Below, piece by piece: positions 61,001-64,000 of a stretch of DNA of 64,000 nt. Position 1 is the first letter of the stretch, and each line of letters begins with the position of its first letter. The stretch is taken from contig NC_080571.1 of assembly GCF_030247185.1 (NCBI RefSeq), positions 108,831,128 through 108,895,127 on the forward strand, written 5' to 3'. The notes under the pieces were generated by a model. That model did no database searches, was not told the DNA's origin, and worked only from the letters and a program-made list of their open reading frames with translations. Position numbers and translations under genes: made by a program. This DNA comes from Malaya genurostris. Its lineage: Eukaryota > Arthropoda > Insecta > Diptera > Culicidae.

Positions 61001-63795
61001 GTACACAACGTTTTTATTACATAGATACATATCGATCCCGCTGTTTAAAAGTACGAATATAACAGAGAACCTGTTTTATTCCACCTACTGTGGTATTGTT
61101 CAAAATTTTTTTTTTATTCTTGCAAGACACTATAAAGATTGTTCGTGCATCAACTAGTATAACTTACAGAATGAAAAAATTCTCAGTTTCTCATGCATGA
61201 GAATCCCCAGTTACACAAGAAAATCACGAAACAACAGCAAAAATCCTGTTTTAATCAACCTATTGATTGATGCCTATCTCAAATTATTCTTGTTTTCATA
61301 ATTACTAAGGGATTCTTTAAAAAAATCATTGAATCTTGAATAAAAATAAAAATGAAGCCAGCTCCGGTTTCGGAGTATTTGACCACTATTTCCGATATTT
61401 CTGAGACCGGTAAATTGGATCCGATATAGCCGAAATCGGATCATTTGACTAGTAACTAAATAAAATACAATTTGTAACTAGTTTTGTGCCAAATTTAGAA
61501 CAAATTTGTCGTTTTTTTTTGCATCGTCGCTCTACATGTTAAAATCGATTAGTTCTGTTATTCCGGAATAGAAAGTCGGATCTGGATACAATTCAATAGT
61601 AGATTATTGGACCGTAAGGCCTTTCATTTGTACCTAAGTTTGCAAAATTCGGTGGAGTCATCTGTCGAAAATAGGTATAGACGTTTTTCCGTTTTTGGAG
61701 TTTTCGACCACTATTTCCGGTACTTCTAGATCCAGGAACTAGGAACCGAAGTAGGCTTGATTGGCCAGAAACTACAACTTGAAGCAGTTTTGTATATTTT
61801 TAGAATAATTTTTGCGTGTTTTGCATCGTCGATGAATTTTGTATGGGACCACAAGACACACACTCACACACACACAATTACATTCTTTTCGAGGAATTTG
61901 ACCATTCAGTTTCAACAGACTTCGCAGCCGATTTATTGAGCATATTGCATGGCTAGTGCTACGATCCTACTGACACTTCCAGATCGAGGCTCGAACATAC
62001 GACAACTGGCTTGTGCGACCAGTGTCCTATGCATTGAACGGCCAACCTAATCCCGATCAGTAACGAAGTAGCAACCAGGGGTGGTCGCTCAAGTATCCGG
62101 CCGCACCCTGTAAATAGAGTGGCGTTCACTTTTGATATGAACTAATTTTGTTACCTAGATAGTGACAAAAATAGTTCATATCAAAAGTGAACGCCAATCT
62201 ATTTCGGTTTGATAGCCGAAATATAGACTGATTCATCTTAACTTCACGCCCAACTTTGGATTAAATACTAGATCTTGTGGTATGAACCATTGCACGCATT
62301 TCAATCAGACTTTTTGACAAAGCAAGGAGCATAATCAAATTTTAACTTCATATGATTGCAAATATGTTATAGGATATCAGCCTTCTGAAGCACTCTTTGA
62401 CTGTAAAATTCATATGAGCTGTGGTTCGATCGTGTAATCATTTATTTATAGTGCGAGCCTTAGAGAGAAAGTAAAGAAACCAAGAAGTAATGATATTTGA
62501 TTGAGTATCCCAGAAACTCTAAAGTTAGAAATAATAATAAACTACTGTCAGACCAGAAGAGACATCGCAATAGGTACACTACGAACTGCAGATAAGAACG
62601 AACGCAAATCAGAGCACAGGCAGTGAAGAGATTTTAACCCTTCAGAGGGCGCACGTGAGATACATACTGTTTCTCGAATGGACTCCTGATGAGGTTGTAG
62701 TATATACCATTCCGGTTCATCATCAAGCGGATGCGTAGCCAGCTCTATAATCACTTCTCCAAGGAAGTCATTGGCACCGTATCGAACGTAGTCCCATAAA
62801 GTAACCTGTGGAAGAGACTCGTTAGTGTTAGTGTGTATACAGGAACCGTACGATGCTGTTCGGTCCATCACCCACCTCTAATAGACGGTTTTGGAGATCG
62901 GCTCTCCGGAAGCCTTCGTACACGAATGTTTGTCCCCACCTAGGATCGTTGGTTAGAGCAAGCGTTTTCGTTCGTCGTTTCGATTTTTCACTTCGATCGG
63001 GAAGTAAACAAATCTGTTGAAAGAATATCGATTTAATATCATTGCGATCAATGTGCATCAGAAGGTACTTACTTTGGCGTAAGGATTTCGTGCTGCGCTG
63101 TTGATTCTCGATACAAGTCCTGCTGCGCAGACGACTGTCACGATCAGTTGAAGGGAGCTCGGTTCAAACCCCAGCTTCAACTGAATCCGTCCACCAACAC
63201 TATTTTCCTGCTGCGCAACCGTTGCAGTCGGTGTCAGTCTGTTTGGGTAACGAAGGTTGGTGGAATAGTTGCGTACACTGTGTAAATCCGGTGATCCAGG
63301 AGACGTCACTAGTACACTCGGTTTATCACGTCGCTCGTAGCTTTCTGTGAAATGAATATCATATGGTAAGTATGGATCATTTTCAGTTCCACAGTAGGCA
63401 CAAACAATTACATAAAAATCCAAACGAAAAAAAAATAGGACATTGATGTTCTTAGATCCCTAATTTTGGATAACCTAATAACACCTTTTAGGTAGCACAT
63501 AACTGCTGTTTGACGCCGAAATTTTGAGTTTGCCAAGTTTGGTTACTACGTAAAATGTCTTCTACTGACGGAAAATTCATCTGCTAACTAATACCTTCTC
63601 TGTGATGCGTTTGAACTCGTATCGAAGAATGAGAGTTCCGCCAGGATGCTTGAGTATTTTCGCGATTTATCTGTATCGCACGTGTTACGAGCAATTCTAC
63701 CGACGGTTCCAGTCTACTATCACTAACAATTTCGTACACGTCTAGTGCAGATTTACCGCGCAACGAATTGCCGTTCCATTGCACTACTTCGTCAC
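27861..63795 (-). CDS. Rim: Rim, presynaptic active-zone scaffold (RIMS family); 15 exons, 5' end beyond window
   Basis: Joined exons (minus strand): 63795-63595, 63344-63073, 63013-62876, 62805-62668, 58252-58055, 57218-57084, 46307-45941, 45883-45679, 45605-43045, 42982-42824, 42526-42401, 37022-36863, 28563-28377, 28302-28135, 28067-27861. They total 5222 bases and stay in one frame to a TAA stop: 1739 complete codons after a split first codon. Visible order: end of PDZ (1 to about 50), C2A (about 117-245), RIM-BP ligand RQLPQVP (432-438), disordered region (about 440-1550), C2B (about 1590-1715), C-terminus SIASLDSLKL. RIM proteins hold Rab3 vesicles, Munc13, RIM-BP and calcium channels together at release sites; that is family knowledge. 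The zinc finger and PDZ start are not in the window. Introns run from 57 bp to 10.8 kb. Identity is very secure. The weakest junctions are the 45605 acceptor and the 42401 donor. Confidence 0.96.
28135..28302 (-). CDS. Rim: Rim exon: core of C2B
   Basis: Acceptor ACATTACAG, donor CTACAA|GTATTT; 56 codons. It encodes ARPGSKVLPAPYVKVYLVSG, KKCIEKAKTTTARKTLDPLY and QQQLVFREPFAGCILQ. This is close to the RIM consensus for C2B, the domain that in the family binds PIP2, liprin-alpha and synaptotagmin. Confidence 0.97.
28377..28563 (-). CDS. Rim: Rim exon: conserved GLGPGQLVGRQ and start of C2B
   Basis: Acceptor TACATAAAG, donor TTGCAG|GTAACT; phase 2 in, phase 0 out. It encodes SWSPSLRVAGDTGPLSDFIE, GLGPGQLVGRQVLGAPALGD and IQLSMCYQKGSLEVEVIRAR. 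GLGPGQLVGRQVL and GDIQLS are among the most conserved RIM motifs, leading into C2B. Confidence 0.97.
28564..29169. other. Intron DNA, nothing recognised
   Basis: The first part of the 8.3 kb Rim intron between exons 37022-36863 and 28563-28377. AT-rich, with only chance ORFs. Confidence 0.4.
29170..29800. mobile_element. Copy 2 of the minisatellite MITE (631 bp)
   Basis: The ends CCCCGAAACCTCAATTTACG and, reversed, CACCCAAACAGCCGTTTACG match copy 1 in opposite orientation, with TA at 29168-29169 and 29801-29802. Subterminal AAATCCCAAATAACGTAA-type blocks recur (29690-29770). The centre has about one 117-bp unit in one orientation (to about 29385), then flips and continues inverted (about 29390-29600). 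It lies inside a Rim intron. Confidence 0.82.
29980..30190 (+). mobile_element. tRNA-Val-like SINE
   Basis: TTGGCGGTTCGATGCATAGG, then CTGGTCTTACAAGCCAG (a stem around a seven-base loop CTTACAA, Val UAC by position) and GTTCGAGCCCCGACC (B box). The body follows: GTAGGATCCATAGTACTAGC, CACTAAGAATCGGCTGCGAA, GTCTGTTGAAACAGAAAGGC and CAAATTCCACAAAAGGAATG. It is the fullest of five copies. RNA polymerase III promoter boxes and a tRNA-unrelated body define a SINE. Confidence 0.8.
30455..31400 (+). repeat. Dispersed repeat X, copy A
   Basis: CGACTTACTTTACTATGGAG, AGAATGGGCAGAATTTAATC, GATAACCACAAACAACTCAA and TATCAGTTTTATTCGTATTC, then CAGCTATGTCTCTGACATCA, appear in the same order as in copy B (48488-49960). 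A GC-richer middle (30676-30990) has GGCGAGAAGACGCATT twice about 110 bp apart and a 104-codon ORF with no homology I recognise. Class unknown. Confidence 0.5.
31461..32189. other. Intron DNA, nothing recognised
   Basis: AT-rich sequence within the 8.3 kb Rim intron. No ORF or repeat match seen. Confidence 0.4.
32190..32700 (+). pseudogene. LINE reverse-transcriptase C-terminal relic
   Basis: TRLVMYRTLIRPVVFYGFES followed by a stop, then AMRQDYDQALGVF, matches the region downstream of the catalytic core of non-LTR reverse transcriptases (LYRTLIRPVLLYGSETW, then the LGVFERK-like segment). About 130 bases on, NWAEHVARIHEDCSARLLFD and DRDQPDGESGR match the following RWAGHVxRM motif. At least one stop and several frame changes. 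The catalytic YxDD block is absent, so it is a 5'-truncated copy, as LINEs leave. Clade not assignable. Confidence 0.75.
33395..33560 (-). mobile_element. tRNA-Val-like SINE, partial
   Basis: Reversed, it reads GGGGCTCGAA remnants, GTAGTGTCAGTAGAATCGTA, CCATGCACTGG, AATCGGCTGCGAAGTCTGTT and GGTCAAATTCCAC. The head upstream of the B box is missing. It sits within a sequence whose flanks resemble the 33834-34084 MITE (ATGCACATAAATGGAGCG versus ATGCACATAAAAGGAGCG). Confidence 0.65.
33834..34084. mobile_element. MITE, 251 bp, TA-flanked
   Basis: The ends are CACTCTTAAAAAATG and, reversed, CACTCTTAGAAAAAATG, with TA at 33832-33833 and 34085-34086. The interior has TTACATGT/TTTACATCG palindromic words and no ORF. 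Confidence 0.65.
34195..34372 (-). mobile_element. tRNA-Val-like SINE
   Basis: Reversed, it reads TGCCGGTTTAATGCATAGGG, a GGTCTTAAAAACCAG-like anticodon arm, CGTATACTCGAGCCCCGACC and the same body words as the 29980 copy. Diverged; inverted relative to that copy. Confidence 0.7.
34373..36862. other. Intron DNA, nothing recognised
   Basis: AT-rich DNA just downstream (on minus) of the 36863 splice donor. ORFs of up to 81 codons resemble nothing. Confidence 0.4.
36863..37022 (-). CDS. Rim: Rim exon: serine-rich linker before C2B
   Basis: Acceptor AATCACTCACAG, donor TCCTC|GTAAGT; phase 1 in, phase 2 out. It encodes QGISPSSSSSTSQRKRSSAG, then SIQRSVEVTPIPSQSAAYRA and GSLHSISSSEGSS. The frame was chosen because it links both neighbours without stops and has linker composition. 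The other frames hit a stop (for example TAG near 36880). Confidence 0.86.
37023..39100. other. Intron DNA, nothing recognised
   Basis: Start of the 5.4 kb Rim intron. Long A/T tracts near 37960 and 38020. No element with visible ends. Confidence 0.4.
39130..39600 (-). pseudogene. Mariner (DD34D-type) transposase relic
   Basis: The minus strand reads FEDLLDQDPLQTQEQFEKSF, GVIPPTICHRLKAMGMIRMV, DNWMP, a stop, ELKQRDVERRFFTFEQLL, then IFIGDEKRVHYENP (first catalytic Asp, GDEK) and MHLYQLLFRIFMV. This is the linear order of a mariner transposase from the helix-turn-helix through the first Asp. The second and third Asp regions are missing and stops interrupt it. Unlike the 59 kb mariner, no terminal repeats were found. 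Confidence 0.82.
39601..41008. other. Intron DNA, nothing recognised
   Basis: Upstream remains of the mariner (to about 39780) may continue here but cannot be read. ACTGTCCGTAAAAGCG and TTACCGCAAAAATTTGCC near 40580-40650 have no partner. Confidence 0.35.
41011..41170. mobile_element. MITE, 160 bp, GGGGAGAC ends
   Basis: The ends GGGGAGACAGAGGCTAGACC and, reversed, GGGGAGACCGGGGCTAAATC both run on to CGGACAC, giving terminal repeats of about 27 bp. TA at 41009-41010 and 41171-41172. No coding capacity. Confidence 0.8.
41173..42400. other. Intron DNA, nothing recognised
   Basis: The last part of the 5.4 kb Rim intron before the 42401 donor. AT-rich, with short A tracts and no clear element. 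Confidence 0.4.
42401..42526 (-). CDS. Rim: Rim exon: GRKRRMGFGKRGKNSFTV segment
   Basis: The acceptor (ATGAAAAAG) is purine-rich and poor, but the splice restores the conserved SATG-RKRRMGFGKRGKNSF string. It goes on NRSEEVIPGEVRGGLSRGSS and ends SASSD. I use the donor GATG|GTGAAG because it alone joins exon 37022 in frame. A second GT 25 bases further on (GACAG|GTTCGC, exon end 42376) would throw the next exon into a frame that stops. The RKRR-FGK-GK stretch is a conserved basic patch of RIM proteins. Confidence 0.83.
42824..42982 (-). CDS. Rim: Rim exon: DGSLSDTAV to SNSTSQLSATG
   Basis: It follows a 62-bp intron; acceptor TTTCGATAG, donor CAACAG|GTAACT; phase 1 at both ends. It encodes DGSLSDTAVIQSLDARRKLD, then RSPKSETPTRDRERFGAGMG and KKSNSTSQLSATG. 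The SLSDTAV and KKSNSTSQLSATG strings are conserved in the RIM linker before C2B. Confidence 0.94.
43045..45605 (-). CDS. Rim: Rim giant exon, long disordered insect region
   Basis: It encodes about 853 residues in one open frame; donor AGATAG|GTAAGT. The proposed acceptor (AACACAAG before 45605) has a weak pyrimidine tract but is the choice that joins a phase-2 donor to this frame with a 73-bp intron. Near the start it reads RQYGSLSPSWATTS, SEHLFGEPISEFEQ and MNIPEVPESVISKID. The body is rich in Ser, Arg, Asn and Lys with no folded domain, and ends in an Arg/Asp/Glu repeat (YRRRDRERERDRNNSDHERD) before SNNEGTPEDKI. Vertebrate RIMs have no exon like this. An internal start at the Met of MNIPEVPES could make a short PDZ-less form, but no promoter is visible. 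The exon start is uncertain by tens of bases. Confidence 0.88.
45679..45883 (-). CDS. Rim: Rim exon: GWERHYSGLSDSD segment
   Basis: It follows a 57-bp intron; acceptor TTCTAG, donor AATAAG|GTATGA; phase 1 in, phase 2 out. It encodes GWERHYSGLSDSDLTTHSLD, DSRIRPRHSLSPDKDFMG, DFGDSDMESVVSVTSSAFST and RPRGSKGIR. The segment is conserved and enriched in acidic-serine sites. Reading through the donor stays open for about 56 codons, so intron retention would add a different tail ending at 45510. Confidence 0.9.
45941..46307 (-). CDS. Rim: Rim exon carrying the RIM-BP SH3 ligand
   Basis: Acceptor TTCGCAACCAG, donor GGGTG|GTAGGA; phase 0 in, phase 1 out. It encodes ATSSYRRNGTMAMNQRSQSA, the GSPKKRQLPQVPH segment, then FEERSGGRFARHRGRQSH and TYRSTGMGG. 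RQLPQVP fits the R-x-L-P-x-x-P consensus bound by the SH3 domains of RIM-binding protein, the adaptor that couples RIM to calcium channels. It is separated from the previous exon by the largest intron here, 10.8 kb, which contains the 1.1 kb foldback. Confidence 0.95.
46308..47190. other. Intron DNA, nothing recognised
   Basis: Part of the 10.8 kb Rim intron. ATTTGTATGCG(A/T)GTGTGAA occurs twice near 46755 and 46790, a local duplication of about 36 bp. Confidence 0.4.
47195..47480. repeat. Pyrimidine-rich TACTCT microsatellite, interrupted
   Basis: Variants of TACTCTGTACTCT, CTACTTTCTA and CTACTCTCTATT repeat for about 280 bp on plus (purine-rich on the Rim sense strand). At about 47342-47408 an unrelated segment with AACCCGGCG and AAACCGGGTATAAATTAACG interrupts it. 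Confidence 0.85.
47484..47870 (+). pseudogene. Third DD37E/Tc1-type transposase relic
   Basis: VMDDKTKRQADFRY matches the first-Asp motif (LMDDETYVKADFRQ in the 12 kb copy). After a frame change, KFAQKYLVWQAICG matches KFARKFMIWQGICS. Near 47700, DRIWPCAITRKQVLEWYE recalls WPDLA-CHYS-KVVQKWY, with the second Asp lost. Several frameshifts; N-terminus and Glu region unreadable. It directly abuts the microsatellite. Confidence 0.7.
48488..48832 (+). repeat. Dispersed repeat X, copy B, first part
   Basis: ACGTCTTACTTTACTATGGG and AGAATGGACAGAACTTGATC, then after an inserted SINE, GATAACCACTAACAGCTCAA and AAAGTTTTCTAAAAT, follow the order of copy A (30455-31400). Confidence 0.5.
48585..48705 (-). 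mobile_element. tRNA-Glu-like SINE inside repeat X
   Basis: Reversed, it reads ACGGGTATAGCGTGATGACT, TTTCACGCAGCCCACCTGGG, TTCGATTTCCTACCCCC, then GCACATAGAGTCACCCGATA. CCTGGGTTCGATT is a B box. It splits repeat X copy B, so it inserted later than X. Confidence 0.7.
48833..49774. other. Intron DNA, nothing recognised
   Basis: AT-rich DNA between the two recognisable parts of repeat X copy B. Copy A has 590 bp here instead of 950, so it may hold an insertion I cannot delimit. Confidence 0.35.
49775..49960 (+). repeat. Dispersed repeat X, copy B, second part
   Basis: GTCAGTTTTATTCGTATTCA and CAGTTATGTCTCTGACATTA, then CCCACCCGT, match copy A at about 31275-31330 almost base for base. Confidence 0.55.
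50291..51432. mobile_element. 1.1 kb foldback: 0.4 kb inverted arms
   Basis: The left arm (about 50291-50740) and right arm (about 51432-51020) are reverse complements with few changes. Shared words include AGCAATTCCAG, CGACCTTCTCCGATTTGG, CACATGGCTTCAGTATGGCA, AGGTCAATCCGACTCACGAC, GTAACTCGGAAACCGTTAAT, TCGATTGGGCACTCT, AATCCGAAAAAGTTAAATAA and TATTAAAACATACAGATT. About 280 bp lies between. Several blocks are identical for more than 60 bases, so it is fairly young. Each arm has a 70-76 codon minus- or plus-readable ORF, which is a mirror effect. It sits in the 10.8 kb Rim intron. No target duplication was identified. Confidence 0.85.
51433..51950. other. Intron DNA, nothing recognised
   Basis: AT-rich spacer between the foldback and a family-S copy. 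Confidence 0.4.
51951..52680 (+). repeat. Family S copy
   Basis: GTCATATACCATTCGAGTCA, TTCGTCGGGTTGAG and TGTGTCTCTGTGTGAG (head), then two units with CATCCGGATCCGATTTTCGG and CATCCGAACCCGACTTCCGG, ending ATATGAGAAAGGCATCATAA, the usual tail. A complete forward copy. Confidence 0.72.
52870..53300 (-). repeat. Family S copy, split by 53302 element (right part 54378-54960)
   Basis: TTTTAATCCACCTAGTGGCG and ATGATGCCTTTCTCATATCA begin a reverse copy. It runs to AATTTGAACC-TA at 53300 and resumes after 54375 with TAAGATTAGGAATATCGG. Its later part (54480-54960) repeats TTTGGCCGTCTACTGATAA and TGACTGCTTACTTATAATGG units. Confidence 0.65.
53302..54375. mobile_element. Non-autonomous DNA element, 1074 bp, TA-flanked
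   Basis: The ends are CACGGAAAAGCCAGCGATCG and, reversed, CACGGAGAACCCGCAGATCA, each followed by CAAA and, further in, GTTGTTT words (TAGTTGTTTTTCTG, AATTGTTGTTTCTCG). TA at 53300-53301 and 54376-54377 inside a family-S repeat, so the insertion is datable as later. Many AACTAA/TTAGTTG words give the ends a palindromic look. No transposase. Confidence 0.75.
54376..54960 (-). repeat. Family S copy, right part
   Basis: It continues the copy broken by the 53302-54375 element. Two tandem subunits each carry an AGCCGGAATCGGATCG-like or AAAATCGATTTGTTTGG word followed by TAGTTTTGAGGCCAG or TAGTTTTGAAGCTAA. Confidence 0.6.
54961..55999. other. Intron DNA; possible unclassified repeat end
   Basis: Mostly plain AT-rich DNA. 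At 55650-55830 a more GC-rich stretch (GGCGCGCACTAGGGGCTGG, then TCATGTCG-like CCATGTCGTAAAAGGCGACA) looks like the end of a retroelement, but I cannot assign it. Confidence 0.35.
56005..56118 (-). mobile_element. tRNA-Glu-like SINE
   Basis: Reversed: GATGCCTTTCACGCTGCCCG, CCTGGGTTCGATTCCCAACC, CGCACATAGGGTCAGAAAGA, GTCCGAAGAGGCGAATGACC and CCTCTATAATTGAAACAG. GCCTTTCACGC matches a tRNA-Glu (UUC) anticodon arm and GGTTCGATTCC is a perfect B box. The clearest of three copies. Confidence 0.78.
56185..56282 (-). mobile_element. tRNA-Val-like SINE, head only
   Basis: Reversed: GGCTGGCGGTTCAATGCATA, GGACGCTGGTTTTACAAGCC, AGTTGTCGTATGTTCGAGCC and TCGACCTGGAAGGATTTTTA. Good A- and B-box-like segments; the body is missing past about 56185. 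Confidence 0.75.
56283..57083. other. Intron DNA, nothing recognised
   Basis: The rest of the 10.8 kb Rim intron next to exon 57218-57084. No element or ORF recognised. Confidence 0.4.
57084..57218 (-). CDS. Rim: Rim exon: basic linker
   Basis: Acceptor GGTTACAG, donor AATGAG|GTAACT; 45 codons, phase 0 at both ends. It encodes VDLQERRSRRDMSPQGRKRA, MVAKDYRTVSG and GFHNQMSNE. It is too short to stand out as an ORF. The phase match on both sides and the family-like basic and Gly/Ser composition support it. It could be optional, because skipping it keeps the frame. Confidence 0.85.
57219..58054. other. Intron DNA, nothing recognised
   Basis: An 836-bp Rim intron. The 88-codon plus ORF at 57565-57831 has no recognisable motif and is judged chance. 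Confidence 0.5.
58055..58252 (-). CDS. Rim: Rim exon: serine-rich linker after C2A
   Basis: Acceptor CTATCCGTAG, donor CCAGAG|GTAAAA; 66 codons, phase 0 at both ends. It encodes LRRDDREPSNELDMILTPTD, then SDSDTTSECDIDG and GASVSSLGSSSSPPPE. The sequence is acidic, serine-rich and disordered, and I recognise it as insect Rim linker. It lies 4.4 kb downstream of the last C2A exon, across an intron full of repeats. Confidence 0.9.
58253..59366. other. Intron DNA, nothing recognised
   Basis: The start of the 4.4 kb intron between the C2A and linker exons. AT-rich. ORF 59286-58969 (105 codons, minus) shows no family motif. Confidence 0.4.
59367..60123 (-). mobile_element. Deleted mariner element with intact ends (757 bp)
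   Basis: The terminal repeats are about 29 bp: left CGAGGTCTATTCAAAAAGTA and right, reversed, CGAGGTCTGTTCAAAAAGTT, both continuing CCCGGAATT. Two mismatches in 29. TA at 59365-59366 and 60124-60125. Full mariners are about 1.3 kb, so about 0.5 kb is missing from the middle of its transposase. The ends could still be mobilised in trans. Confidence 0.9.
59449..60014 (-). pseudogene. Mariner transposase with internal deletion
   Basis: The N-terminal half (to about 59750) reads GRPSTSIIDENVGKVEKMIM, DDRRITIREVADEVGISVGS and CHHIFSNVLDMERVAAKFVP, the second helix-turn-helix of a mariner transposase. The sequence then jumps, with a frame change, to TAHSSLLIRDFSAKNKTLIM, PQPPYSPDIAPCDFFLFPKL, SSIEEIKAELLRVLQSITKS and WKKRWNKCI, the C-terminal half. 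The first and second catalytic Asp are lost in the gap; the third (APCDFF) remains. A DD34D mariner; the copy is inactive. Confidence 0.9.
60124..61059. other. Intron DNA, nothing recognised
   Basis: AT-rich. The 112-codon plus ORF at 60179-60517 is Lys/Ile/Phe-rich, as chance ORFs in AT-rich DNA are. Confidence 0.4.
61060..61870 (-). repeat. Family S copy
   Basis: AGAACCTGTTTTATTCCACC and ACTATTTCCGATATTTCTGA, then GATCCGATATAGCCGAAATC and AAAGTCGGATCTGGATAC and CCTTTCATTTGTACCTAAG, are reverse family-S words. A CACACACACAC tract ends it at about 61870. Confidence 0.65.
61895..62052 (-). mobile_element. tRNA-Val-like SINE
   Basis: Reversed: GGTTGGCCGTTCAATGCATA, GGACACTGGTCGCACAAGCC, AGTTGTCGTATGTTCGAGCC, GTGTCAGTAGGATCGTAGCA and GAAGTCTGTTGAAACTGAAT. 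It abuts the family-S copy. Nearly complete. Confidence 0.75.
62112..62204. repeat. Near-perfect 93-nt hairpin
   Basis: Left arm 62112-62154 (AAATAGAGTGGCGTTCACTT, TTGATATGAACTAATTTTG) pairs with right arm 62162-62204 around the seven-base loop CTAGATA: about 43 bp with only three or four mismatches. A second small palindrome, TCTATTTCGG / CCGAAATATAGA, follows at 62198-62227. It lies in a Rim intron, 460 bp past (on minus) the 62668 donor. It may be a minute MITE or a small-RNA precursor. Confidence 0.8.
62228..62667. other. Intron DNA next to C2A exon
   Basis: No element recognised. An open frame runs past the 62668 donor to a stop at 62548, so retention of the intron would add about 40 unrelated residues. 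Confidence 0.4.
62668..62805 (-). CDS. Rim: Rim exon: end of C2A
   Basis: It follows a 70-bp intron; acceptor TTCCACAG, donor ACA|GTATGT, 46 codons, phase 0 at both ends. It encodes VTLWDYVRYGANDFLGEV and DDEPEWYILQPHQES. VTLWD, FLGE and the LDDEP-WY-LQ string are hallmarks of RIM C2A. Reading past the donor would add unrelated residues, so the donor is preferred. Confidence 0.95.
62876..63013 (-). CDS. Rim: Rim exon: middle of C2A with polybasic strand
   Basis: It follows a 59-bp intron; acceptor CAACAG, donor GAG|GTGGGT, exactly 46 codons. It encodes LLPDRSEKSKRRTKTLAL and DPRWGQTFVYEGF. SEKSKRRTKT is the basic stretch typical of RIM C2A. RIM C2A is known not to bind calcium in the usual way, and this segment fits because the loop lacks the usual row of Asp residues. 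Confidence 0.95.
63073..63344 (-). CDS. Rim: Rim exon: linker and first strands of C2A
   Basis: Acceptor TTTCACAG, donor CCAAA|GTAAGTA; phase 1 in, phase 0 out. About 50 linker residues (ESYERRDKPSVLVTSPGSPD) come before GGRIQLKLGFEPSSLQLIVT, the start of the C2A sandwich, and the exon ends NSAARNPYAK. NPYAK matches the conserved NPYVK of RIM C2A. The linker between PDZ and C2A is much shorter than the vertebrate one. Confidence 0.94.
63595..63795 (-). CDS. Rim: Rim exon: C-terminal half of PDZ domain
   Basis: The acceptor is TTTTCAG before 63795 and the donor is GAAG|GTATTA. The exon enters and leaves in phase 1. It encodes GDEVVQWNG, SLRGKSALDVYEIV and PSVELLVTRAIQI, the GDEV turn, following helix and last strand of a RIM-type PDZ. 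In the family this domain binds ELKS/CAST and calcium-channel tails. The carboxylate-binding loop must lie in an exon beyond 64000. The last 18 or so residues (QASWRNSHSS onward) are linker. Confidence 0.92.
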
Positions 63796-64000
63796 CTGAA
63801 AACGTGTGAATTGTAACCAAAAATTGCAAGTAAACTGATCCGTAATAACCCCACACAGCACACAGCTACAGTAATGGATGGTACAGGCTCAACCATAAAT
63901 CGAAGGGTTCAATCTCAAGTATTGGCTATAGTTCAACGTCTAGCTACCTTTAAAAATTCAAGTTCCCGATTCCCGCAAACAAAAGCTTTTGCTAATTACC
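63796..64000. other. Intron upstream of PDZ exon, incomplete
   Basis: No coding potential for the first half of the PDZ domain is visible, so that exon lies beyond the window. Confidence 0.5.

Overview
This is insect nuclear DNA, AT-rich and packed with transposon remains. I infer a mosquito, probably culicine. The support is Tc1-type elements with a DD37E catalytic spacing (first described from mosquitoes), tRNA-headed SINEs, many TA-flanked MITEs and several introns of only 57-73 bp. The species cannot be fixed from the sequence alone.

One host gene dominates. It is the minus-strand orthologue of Rim (Rab3-interacting molecule, the RIMS family), a presynaptic active-zone scaffold. I resolve 15 coding exons between 63795 and 27861. 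They join in one continuous frame of 1739 visible residues plus a stop, and all splice phases agree. Reading 5' to 3': the C-terminal part of the PDZ domain, C2A, serine-rich linkers, an RQLPQVP ligand for RIM-binding protein, one very large disordered exon of 2.56 kb, further linkers, C2B and the conserved C-terminus. The Rab3-binding zinc-finger N-terminus and the start of the PDZ lie beyond 64000. Downstream of the stop, 27860 to about 18538 is poor in repeats, A-rich on the minus strand and free of credible ORFs. It may be a long 3' UTR.

The rest is mobile DNA, in the Rim introns and downstream of the gene. From 1 to 18 kb there is a degenerate 156-167 bp tandem family, a 3.18 kb hAT-like element with an 8-bp target duplication and a mariner relic inside it, a DD37E element (12178-13476) whose ends and TA duplication can be read, a second DD37E relic, and MITEs. 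From 23.9 to 25.8 kb a Tc1/mariner pseudogene is split by a TA-flanked element carrying nine copies of an exact 117-bp minisatellite. A second copy of that element lies at 29170-29800. The Rim introns hold tRNA-Val-like and tRNA-Glu-like SINEs, a LINE reverse-transcriptase relic, mariner and DD37E relics, several MITEs, a 1.1 kb foldback (50291-51432), a deleted mariner with clear terminal repeats (59367-60123) and a near-perfect 93-nt hairpin (62112-62204).

There is no operon, CRISPR array, virus or genuine tRNA/rRNA gene. The most interesting items are the minisatellite-bearing MITE family, the foldback and the hairpin inside Rim introns, and the Rim gene structure itself.
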